NCBI GenBank assembly: GCA_016256075.1
Contig: SDVU01000285.1
Span: 1-15,983 of the forward strand
Direction of reading: 5' to 3'
From: Dictyocoela muelleri
Taxonomy: Eukaryota > Microsporidia
DNA: 15,983 nt
Shown: one piece after another, positions 8,389 to 15,862 of the stretch
How positions within the stretch are numbered: position 1 is the stretch's first letter
Layout: each line of letters starts with the position of its first letter
Position numbers and translations under genes: made by a program
The notes under the pieces: model-generated
What the model was told of the DNA's origin: nothing
Database searches by the model: none
Seen by the model: the letters and a program-made list of their open reading frames with translations, nothing else

Positions 8389-10385
8389 TTATAAGGGAAG
8401 AAAAATAAGGGTTTAAAAAAAAGTATAAAAATATATTTAGAAATTAAGTGATAAGAAATAATTGTTAAGAAATAAGAAAAAAATAATGGTCGGTAAAAGG
8501 GGGAAAAAATCGTGGTTTAAATATAAGGGTTAAAAAATAAGGATTATAATTTAAAGAAAAAAGGGTTGAAAATAATTATGATTAAAAAATATAGCTAAAA
8601 AATAATGTTTAAAAATAATAAAAAAATATAAGTGTAAAAAAAATTGAAAAATAAGGGTTAAAAATGAGGATTAATAAGCTTTAAAGAATAGGACGGGAAA
8701 AACGATACATCGAGGGGATTTTAGCAAATCATTTATAACACTGGCAAATGTGTCTATAGCTATATAAAAATATGCCAATAAAGTCTTAAAGAAGTGGTTA
8801 AATTGGAAAAAATCGTCTGTTGCTGTTTAAAGTGGGGCTATTACTTCTAAAAATGAGTCTATTGATTTTTAAAATGGATCATTACTACGAAAATCACTCT
8901 AATTGGACTATAATAATGCAAGGAAGGGACTATAAAAATTCAACAGAGAAATTATAATAATGCAACGCTTAGATTATAATAATGCAACAAGAGGACTTTA
9001 ATAAGCAACGAGGAAACTGTAATAATACAATGATAGGACAATAATAATTCAGTTTATGGACTATAATAATGCAGCTAATGGATTATAATAATGCAAGAGT
9101 AAACTATAATAATAAAAATGACTGTAAATACTTCCATGAACAAAAACACAATTGAATGTCAATAAAAACTAAATTAGGTGTAAATAAAAATGCAATTCTG
9201 TGTAACTATATATAATTTAGTTTCCTAAAGGTGCAATGTGTTGTCAGTGAAAATGCAATGTGGAGAGGGTGTGTTTAGAAATATGCCTACCATGAGGTAG
9301 ATGTCTTTATAAACATAAGCAATTTTTTTTAAAAATTAATTAATGTTTCATATTAATTTAAATTAATGGATAAAATGTTTTTGAATTGTGATGACTTGAT
9401 TTATTTCTTAATAAATATTTATATTATATCAACCACAAAACGTTGTTTAAAATGTGATGAGACTTTTATCAAATCTTAAAAAATAAAATACTGATGTTCA
9501 CGTCACTTTTGTCAATTTGGGTTAAATATAAATTAAAAATTTTAAATTTTGATGTATTTTTTTTACATTTTCTCTTTAATGGCAGATATTAATTATAAGC
9601 AACTTAATCTATTTTATAATTTATCTAATGTTACAATAAAGAAATTAAATTATAAAAAAATGTGTAAAAAAATAGTTTACAAAATAAGTTTATAAATTTA
9701 TGTTTTGGGTTTTTGGCACTTGATGGTACATATACCAGCAATATTGTAAGTTTTCTGTCAGTTTTTAATATAAAAAAATGGTTTAAAAGATGCAATTTGA
9801 ACAGTTGGATAGTTAAATAAATTCAGAGGAAAGTATATTTTATATGTGAGGAGGCGAATTTAGAAATATATTTGAGGATATTTTAATAAATTGTTGAATT
9901 GTATTGGTTATAATCAATTTAAATTAAAAAAAAATGATAATTTATTAATTTATTTTTAATTTATTTTTTAGAATTTAAATTCAAGGGTCCCCTCTTGATG
10001 GTAGAAATCTTTCTAAACAAGCCGCAAATGTCATCTCGATTAAATGCAAAGTTCTATAAATAATAATAAAATACTCTATGAATCTGCAAAATAGGTCTAA
10101 AATTCTGGAAAATGGACGTAAATCTTTGCAAAAAGATCTTCAACTGTGCTTAAATGAGTCTATAACTCTACGAAATAGGTCTATAAATTTGTAAAAATTA
10201 GTCTATAACTTTGAAAAACCCTGTAATAATTATAATAATAAAAATTTAGAAATCTATAACAATGAAATTTATGGAAAAAAAATTATTCACCTATTATAAT
10301 GAATTTGGGAACTTATAAGATTATTTAGTAACTTATAATAATAAAATTAGGTTGTTATAATAATAAAAAATACCATACTTCATTT
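8389..10385 (+). repeat. Right arm of the large tandem-repeat foldback, interrupted by a Merlin derivative
   Basis: The arm starts with A-rich AAAAATAAGGGTT units (8389-8700), the complement of the left T-rich run. Next come TTTATAACACTGGCAAAT (8730-8750), about ten units of the form GACTATAATAATGCAA (8897-9115), and related units such as AATAAAAATGCAATTCTGTG (9125-9268). After the interruption the arm resumes with GGTCTATAACTTTGCAAAA-type units (10080-10220) and ACTTATAATAATAAAATT-type units (10230-10385). Unit length stays near 20-24 bases throughout although the sequence drifts, so these look like sectors of one old minisatellite. 9272-10019 is the inserted Merlin derivative. Confidence 0.7.
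9272..10019 (+). mobile_element. Merlin-like deletion derivative (746 bp class) within the tandem-repeat arm
   Basis: The ends are imperfect inverted repeats: TGTTTAGAAATATGCCTACC at 9272 against the complement of 10000-10019, which reads TGTTTAGAAAGATTTCTACC. Inside, from the ATG at 9366, a plus-strand frame gives a DLIYFL helix, RCLKCDETFIK, a TAA, then a TGA followed by CSRHFC. The C-x2-C and C-x4-C pair matches the N-terminal zinc ribbon of Merlin transposases. The catalytic domain is absent, so this was a non-autonomous deletion product. The repeat units on both sides belong to the same minisatellite, which supports insertion. No clean target duplication is visible. Confidence 0.6.
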
Positions 10386-10967
10386 ATTTATTATACAGAA
10401 GGATCATTAGGTTATGTAAATATTTTGTAATAATTAATCATATATTAAGAGAATAATGGTCATAAAAAAGAAGAACACCATTGCAAATTCTAAAGTATTA
10501 TAATAGATAATCGAATATTTATTTTAATAAAGTCTTTATATAACAACATCGTGCGTCTTTGAATATATTTAGTATATCCATATGAAATTTATATATGGAT
10601 AATAAAGTTTCTTTGTTAATTCAATTTTCTCTCATCATTTTCTATATTTAATATTTGCAAAGACAGTGAAAGTGTTAAATAACGCTTTTATAGATTGGTT
10701 TTTAATTATCGCTTCCAAATTCTTCGGAATTCATGTCTGTGTTCGCGGAGCAGTACCGATCATCATGTTTAATTATTAAAATTAGGATATAGGCATGATT
10801 TTAAAGACACCTAGATACCGCCTATTCCTGCGCCAAACTTGTTTTAGGCGAGTTTTCGCGCACTAGTTTGGCGAGTTGGAAAACTGAACAAAGTTTTTTT
10901 TATTTTTTTATTAACCCATATGACAAATATTTATATAATAAAAAGGTAAATAAATGCAATCATTCGC
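10386..10967. other. Stretch with no recognised gene; small hairpin and GC-richer inverted repeat
   Basis: Two structures stand out. TATCCATAT (10575-10583) faces ATATGGATA (10593-10601) across nine bases. CGCCAAACT (10831-10839) faces AGTTTGGCG (10865-10873) across about 25 bases, in a segment (10735-10880) clearly richer in G+C than its surroundings. The second lies about 100 bases before MULE 3 and could belong to that element's 5' end. No coding region was recognised on either strand. Confidence 0.45.
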
Positions 10968-12168
10968 GTTTATGATAATTATCTTTATAATTATTGTGAC
11001 CTAAATTTTAAAAAAAAATAAATATAATGCCGTAGGAGATATTGTCCGGGACACATATTTTTGGAATTAAAAAATATTTATAAAGAAATCATATTCTTGA
11101 AAATGAAGAATCAGAAAATTTAAATTTAAAAAATGAAAAGAAATATCTATGCCAAAGCGATTTCCTCAAAAGAAGACTTTGATGAAGTATTTACAGCTGA
11201 AATTCGAATTTCTTATTAAGGAATGAAAATTATGTTGGCGAATTTAAAACTTACAGAGATTATTTCAATAGCATTAGGCGAAATTTTAAATATAAAACAT
11301 AATTAGGTACTATCATAGAATCATTAAATGTTTAACATTAGATGGTAAGAAATTCTTGATATTAGACACAGTTGCGAATTTTGATGACCGAGTAATTATA
11401 TATGTTTTCGATTTTTTTTTTAAATTTAATGAATAAATCGAAAGTTTTCTTAGCTTATTCTACATTTAAAATAGCACCACTTCAATTTTATCAGCTGCAT
11501 ACAATACATATCCAATATTTTAATAATATAATTCCTCAATGTTTGTCCCATGAAAAGAAAAACCATTGCTTCAAATAATGTTATATATAATTTTTTACTT
11601 GATAGAGATGGAATACTAGAATTTTATTTTAAATTTTGAACAAGCACAATTTACTTCTATAAGAAATGTTTTCCCGACACGTAAAATTAATAGATGTTAT
11701 TTTCATTTGAGTCAAATTTTCTGAGGGCATTACCAAAATCTAATATGTGGGTATCTATTTATCATCAAAAGATTTCATATTATATTGTATACTCATATTA
11801 GCTTAAGCGGATATTAAAGAAACTGATGTAATACTTGGATATAAGAAAATTATTTAATAATAAAGAAAATAGTCAGTAAATGATTTTTATTCTTGGATAT
11901 TTTAAGTCAGTTTTTTTTATTTCGTGGTGATACCTCAAATAATGTCGAAATCTTGAATTTATATCACCGATTGTTAAATGATATACCAACTACCACGAAT
12001 AGATTGGAAACATGGTATGTTCATATAAATAGAAAGGCCAATTCTTTACAACAGAATTATTACAGGTTAATGGGTTCGATAAAAAATGAGGAAGAAAGAT
12101 CAAGAATGAGATCAAGGTATTTATATGCTGGAACTTTAAAAGCAAGAAAAAAAACCATTCGCTTATAA
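10968..12168 (+). pseudogene. MULE transposase with FLYWCH zinc finger (MULE 3), broken
   Basis: Plus-strand blocks follow the order of MULE 2. The finger remnant is YDNYLYN at 10971-10991, then CRRRYCPG at 11028-11051 in another frame. The core has LAYSTFKIAPLQFYQLHTI (about 11448-11505), NFEQAQFTSIRNVFP and NRCYFHLSQIF (about 11630-11720). The C-terminus has DIPTTTNRLETWYVHINRK (about 11970-12027), then a basic tail ending at 12168. Both expected catalytic Asp positions are changed: LAD is LAY in the first motif, and the Asp of the DFE-like second motif is Asn. Many frame changes lie between blocks, but the last 276 bases remain open. This is the oldest-looking core of the three MULEs, yet it keeps both ends. 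Merlin 3 is inserted 35 bases past its stop. Confidence 0.85.
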
Positions 12169-12203
12169 TAATTCTTCAAAACTACTAATTTTACGATTTT
12201 AAA

Positions 12204-12211
12204 GAAATTTT
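12204..12211. repeat. Target site duplication of Merlin 3, left copy
   Basis: GAAATTTT directly precedes GGTTCT, the first bases of the left terminal repeat. The same eight bases follow the right end at 14188-14195. Eight bases is the expected length for Merlin/IS1595 insertion. Confidence 0.88.
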
Positions 12212-12502
12212 GGTTCTAACCCGGGTTTCTGACTCCTCTTTTAAAAATATAAAGTCTGAAAAAAAACGATAGAAACAAATAAAAAAAGCAGAAAAACACG
12301 TAAAATAATTGGATAAACTCAAATATGCAATCATTTTCTTATAATAAGAAGTCACAAGAAATGATTGCATATTTGAGTTTATTCAATCATTTTACTTAAT
12401 TTTACAACTTTATTCTTTTGTTTTATCGTTTTCAGACTTTATATTTTTAAAGGGGGGGTTAGAAACCCGGATCACAATACGACTAGCTATATAAAAAATT
12501 TT
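12212..12502. repeat. Left terminal inverted repeat of Merlin 3, internally palindromic
   Basis: The outer arm contains AAAATATAAAGTCTGAAAA and AAACTCAAATATGCAATCAT. The inner arm returns the same blocks in complement (ATGATTGCATATTTGAGTTT near 12360, then TTTTCAGACTTTATATTTTT). The inner edge runs on through ATCACAAT and ACTAGCTATAT, which match the right repeat at 13440-13470. Confidence 0.85.
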
Positions 12503-12540
12503 ATACTCTTATGTTGAAGAGATTAAATAAAATGACAAAT

Positions 12541-13335
12541 TAAGAATTCATAAACTTTATTTCCTCTAATGAAAATATTATTGATCTTTTTCGAGCACTT
12601 GACATTATACATATATGAAACACATGTTTAAATGCAGCAAGCTGCTGAAAATAAAGAAGACCGCAAGATAATTTTTTGGGTATATGTGGAAGTGCTCTAA
12701 ATGCAATTTTTCGGTTAGTATTGACTCAGATTCCTCGCTAGATGGCAAAAAATACATCCTTTTATTTTTTAAAATTTGTCTTTTATTACTTTAATAAAAA
12801 TCGCTTCACCGCTGAATATATTATGAAGAATTGTGCAATTGGCGAAGATAAATATAAAACATTTCTTATTATTTTGTGAAAAAATACCAAATTTCGTGGT
12901 GGCCCATAAAAGACAACTTGGTAATAACTTGAAAGAAGTTCAAATTGACTAAACTTTTTGAGCCAAAAGGAAATATGTAGTGTGAACATTTGTAAGACAG
13001 TTTGGATATGGGGCGCAGTAGAGCATAAAAGTGGGTATCGTTATGTTCAGGTAGTAAAAGATAGAAGTGCAGAAACATTATTGCCATAGATAAATACGTA
13101 TATAAAAAAAGAAATCATACGTTATTTCAGATAAATGACCTGTATATAAATGATTAAAGATAAATTCACTGATAAGTTTTTTCATAAATATTACTTTGTT
13201 GACCCTGAAACGAAAGCAAATACCCATAAAATTGATAATCTCTGGTTACATTTGTAAAAATTTAAGCATTATAGTTATGGCATAAGTTTAGACACATTAG
13301 AAGAATATCTTAATGTGTTTATGTTTTTTCTATAA
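12541..13335 (+). pseudogene. Merlin transposase of Merlin 3, full span but broken
   Basis: Plus-strand blocks appear in family order: an N-terminal helix (ENIIDLFRALDIIH, about 12570), a zinc ribbon with MWKCSKCNFSVSIDS (about 12685-12730), GGP then QID at 12941-12949 (first catalytic D), WGAVEHKSGYRYVQVVKD (about 13010-13060) with RSAETLLP, then VISDK followed by PVYK (about 13120, second D), and YFVDPETKANTHKIDNLW (13192-13245). In the last block the expected catalytic Glu of an IEN-type motif is Asp (KIDNLW). The C-terminal YGISLDTLEEYLN runs to a stop at 13333-13335. At least six stops or frame changes lie between blocks. The fragment at 2-244 shows the intact IES form of the last motif. 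Family firm, inactive. Confidence 0.85.
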
Positions 13336-13528
13336 ATATAAAAACATGGAATTAAGTGTATTTCTTATGATTATTTTAAATAAATAATTTATTTTTTTAA
13401 TTTTTAATGATTTTTTTATATTATTATTTTTTTGTCGAGAAATTTTTAATATAGCTAGTTGAATTGTGATCCGGGTTTCTGACCCCCTTTAAAAATATGA
13501 AGTCTGTAAAAAAACGATGAAAACAAAT

Positions 13529-13537
13529 AAAAAAAGG
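13529..13537. repeat. Target site duplication of F4, left copy
   Basis: TAAAAAAAG precedes GGTGTCTTCC. The identical nine bases follow the right end of F4 at 13982-13990, and the uninterrupted Merlin left repeat has one copy at the matching place. Confidence 0.85.
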
Positions 13538-13981
13538 GTGTCTTCCCGATAGTCAGAATTCCCGATAGTCAGAAAAAAATGAAATTTTAAGATATTGCTT
13601 TATAATTCCCCATCGAAGATATTCTCTACATATTCTTCCTTCATATAAAAATGATTTTTTTAATTTTTTTTTGGTCTCTTCCCGATAGTAAGAATTACCG
13701 CTAGTCAGAATTCCCAATAGTCAGAAAAAATTCTTAGATATTGCTTTAAAATCCCCCCACCGAAGAGATATTTTGCAAATTTTTTTTACCATAAAAATCG
13801 GTTTTTTATTTTAGATCTTTTTAAAATGTAAAAAAAATTATTTATGGAGAAAAAAATCCGCAAAAAACCTATTCGATGTGCAAATTTTAAAGCAATATCT
13901 AAAAATCTTTTTTCTGACTATTGGTAATTCTGACTATCGGGAATTCTGACTATCGGGAATTCTGACTATCGCTACTGAACC
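13538..13981. mobile_element. Foldback MITE F4 inserted in the Merlin 3 terminal repeat
   Basis: It is 444 bases, with ends GGTGTCTTCCCGATAGTCAG and, in complement, GGTTCAGTAGCGATAGTCAG. It holds three copies of one arm of roughly 130-175 bases. Two are direct (from about 13544 and 13680) and the third is inverted (about 13806-13981). Each has CCCGATAGTCAGAATT repeats, then AGATATTGCTTTA. At the right end the 16-base unit GAATTCTGACTATCGG occurs about three times in a row. Terminal GG and a 9-base duplication suit a non-autonomous Merlin or MULE passenger. No coding capacity. Confidence 0.85.
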
Positions 13982-14187
13982 TAAAAAAAGCATGAGAATT
14001 ACGTAAAATAATTGGATAAACTCAAATATTCAATCATTTCCTTATAATAAGAGGTCACAACAAATGATTGCATATTTGAATTTATTCAATCATTTTACGT
14101 AATTTTAAAACTTTATTCTTTTCTTTTCATCGTTTTTTTTTGAGACTTTATTATTTTAAAGAGGGGTCAGAAACTCGAGTGAGAACC

Positions 14188-14195
14188 GAAATTTT
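14188..14195. repeat. Target site duplication of Merlin 3, right copy
   Basis: GAAATTTT directly follows the terminal AGAACC and is identical to 12204-12211. Confidence 0.88.
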
Positions 14196-14808
14196 ATATT
14201 CTATGGCTAAAAGTAAAATACTTAAATTTTATTTAAACATAAATTACGTAAAATTACTTATTATTTATTGTCGAACGCCAGATTATATTACATGCATGAT
14301 CAGCAACCACATGCTTTTCAATAATTTATCTTTATTATGACTTCAAAAAATAAATAAAAATCACAACTCTTAATTACGACTAAAATTTATAAGTTCAGCC
14401 TACTTTTTTTATAACTTATTTGGGGGATTTTTAACCGATTTTGAGAGGGTAATAAAAAAAACAATTATTGAAGGGAAACGGAAGGGTTGAAAAATTAAAA
14501 TATTAAAAACTTAAATATTTTAAATAATTAAAGTTTCAAGACACAAAATTAATATGTTTTATTTACAAAAATATTTTTTTATTTAAATTTTAGTGACTTT
14601 AAATTTCCATTTCTTTTAAAAAGTAAAAAAAAATTAAATAACTTATAAAATGAATTTAAAAAACATTTTAAATTTTGGATTTTTTTTTAAAATTTATTTA
14701 GTTTTAATTAATATCAAAAAAAACTGCAGATTGTCAGAAAGTGCGAAAAAAGTGGATTACATTAGGCTCATTTTAGAAAAGGAACATTTAAGTTGAAGTT
14801 TTTGGTGG
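14196..14808. other. Stretch with no recognised gene; probably MULE 3 3' flank then AT-rich DNA
   Basis: By position the first part continues the 3' side of MULE 3 beyond the Merlin insertion. The open frame at 14140-14340 begins inside the Merlin terminal repeat and crosses its boundary, so it is not a gene. The rest is simple AT-rich sequence. Confidence 0.5.
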
Positions 14809-14894
14809 GGCCCGATAGCTCAGTGGTTAACACTCTTGAATGTAAAATTTAGGTATTCTGGTTTGAATCCAGCTGACGTCACTCTTTAATAAAT
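14809..14894 (+). repeat. tRNA-derived SINE-like repeat, copy 2
   Basis: A near-consensus A box, TAGCTCAGTGGTTA (14816-14829), and B box, GGTTTGAATCC (14860-14870), start 44 bases apart. CTTGAA pairs with TTTAGG around the seven-base loop TGTAAAA, and CTGG/CCAG closes a T-arm. The acceptor arms (GCCCGA against GACGTC) do not pair and no proper D-stem 3' strand exists, so it is not a functional tRNA. It shares CTCTTGAATGTAAA and CGTCACTCTTTAATAAAT with copy 1. A GC-rich CGCGCGCG-like stretch follows at once. Confidence 0.75.
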
Positions 14895-15220
14895 GTCGCG
14901 CGCGAAGCGTGTGACCCTGCAAAGGTGGTATAGGAGTAATTTTTTGAATAAAATATTTAAGAATTTACAATTGTAAATAATTAAATTCATTTAATATCAC
15001 AAATATATTTTTTTAATTGTAATTAAAAATTTTAGACTTCTTAAAAAATCTACCTTTAAATATTGAATAATTTAAATTTTTATTTTTAGAATTATAAGTT
15101 TTCGGCTACTTATAATTTAAATTTAATTTATTACCAAGTGGTATATTTATAAATTGCTTTATAGTTCTTTGTATTTTTTTTTATTTTTTTTTGATAAACA
15201 TGGGCTTAGAAAATATATTT
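14895..15220. other. Stretch with no recognised gene; one short hairpin
   Basis: It begins with a CG-rich segment (GTCGCGCGCGAAGCGTGTGA) unlike its surroundings, possibly the SINE body, then AT-rich DNA. ATTATAAGT (15091-15099) faces ACTTATAAT (15108-15116) across an eight-base loop TTTCGGCT. No coding signal. Confidence 0.5.
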
Positions 15221-15560
15221 TTATATATATAACATGTCGACAACATCCACAGCTGCCAACCCTGAGAGTTTATCCTACCGTGGCCTGTGACCTTTAGTTT
15301 TTACTGTTCCAATAATACCTCACTTCTTAAGCTACCCAGAAGCCCAGCTGTATACGCGATTTTTGTTTTCTCAATTACACAGCGGGATATAGGTAATTGG
15401 GGGATTTAAAAATTTTTATTTTTCACTACTTTTTGCCGAGATGCGTCGCCGCACTCCTCTCCAGACCTAAGAGAGACACTTCTGCTTCGTTCTCATATTA
15501 GGAAAAGTCTCAATCAGCTATATCACACTGGAACAACTGTTATATATATTATAATTATAA
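15221..15560 (-). repeat. Unidentified dispersed repeat R, copy B
   Basis: Inverted partner of 5491-5840. In the minus reading it starts with the TATAATATATA / CAGTTG block, then AGCTGATTGAGACTT, GGCAAAAAGTAGTGAA, AGCTGGGCTTCTGGGTAGCT and GGATGTTGTCGACATG. It has stops in every frame on both strands across its length. Insertions and deletions relative to copy A sit mainly in the AT-rich middle, while GC-richer islands are well kept. Function and family unknown. Confidence 0.7.
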
Positions 15561-15633
15561 TGTTTTTTCTTTTTATTTAAGTTACGTTTTTTCAAATATT
15601 TTAATTGTTATATATAATTAAAAATATTCTTAT

Positions 15634-15700
15634 GTACGAATATCTGAACGGTAAAGGTCTTATGATCTTTATTTGTGCCCCTGGGTTCGAATCCCACAGT
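15634..15700 (+). repeat. tRNA-like sequence, probably a third decayed tRNA-derived repeat
   Basis: TATCTGAACGGTAAAGG (15641-15657) resembles an A box, and GGGTTCGAATCCC (15683-15695) is an excellent B box at the right spacing. AAAGGT and ATCTTT form an anticodon-like stem with a six-base loop. No acceptor stem can be drawn. It lacks the CACTCTTTAATAAAT tail of the two SINE copies, so it may be a tRNA pseudogene or another family. Confidence 0.5.
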
Positions 15701-15862
15701 GTAATTATTTGCAAATGACCAGTTAGATAAACCTTGGCATGTATTTGTAGTTATTTGAATATGTAAAAAATAAAAATATAATTATTTAAATTATAAGCTG
15801 TCATTCTTGGCATGACGACCTAGGCGGCGCCACATTTATAATTTATAATTTATTATTTATTA

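Larger units (their letters stand above)
12212..14187 (+). mobile_element. Full-length Merlin transposon (Merlin 3) with self-palindromic terminal repeats
   Basis: The element is 1,976 bases and starts GGTTCT and ends AGAACC, flanked by GAAATTTT on both sides. The left terminal repeat (12212 to about 12502) and the right (about 13440-14187, less its insertion) align as inverted repeats along about 290 bases. Each repeat is itself a hairpin: in the left one, arms of about 120 bases run from CCGGGTTTCTGAC (12221) to the centre near 12346 and back to GTTAGAAACCCGG. So the element contains four copies of one arm in alternating direction. Between the repeats is a broken plus-strand Merlin transposase. 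It inserted just 3' of MULE 3 and was later hit by F4. Confidence 0.88.
13440..14187. repeat. Right terminal inverted repeat of Merlin 3, split by F4
   Basis: Leaving out 13538-13981 and one copy of its 9-base target duplication, about 295 bases match the left repeat in inverted orientation along their whole length, including the inner hairpin arms. CCGGGTTTCTGACCCC at 13471 and GGGGTCAGAAACTCGAG at 14163 are its inner and outer arm ends. Confidence 0.85.

Noticed and set aside
7960-8700. Poly-T/poly-A retroposon tails
   Set aside because: The runs are irregular tandem units forming two arms of a palindrome, not single tails next to a retroposed body.
12786-13087. Two overlapping minus-strand open frames
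   Set aside because: They are antisense to the Merlin 3 transposase, which explains this region.
9366-13335. TGA read as tryptophan
   Set aside because: TGA occurs at Trp-like positions in Merlin 2 (before CSRHFC) and Merlin 3 (VISDK then PVYK). However, TAA and TAG breaks are just as common in the same relics, and better-kept frames use TGG, so decay explains it.
14140-14340. Plus-strand open frame of 66 codons
   Set aside because: It starts inside the Merlin 3 right terminal repeat and crosses the insertion boundary, so it cannot be an old gene.
14809-14894. Functional tRNA gene
   Set aside because: The acceptor arms do not pair, the D-arm lacks its 3' strand, and a non-tRNA tail is shared with a second copy.
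15221-15560. A small zinc-binding coding motif (GCC-x-H-V) in repeat R, seen in the plus reading of copy A and the complement of copy B
   Set aside because: The resemblance to SWIM-like C-termini rests on a few residues, and stops occur nearby in both copies.
15634-15700. Functional tRNA gene
   Set aside because: The B box is excellent, but no acceptor stem exists and the anticodon-like loop has six bases.
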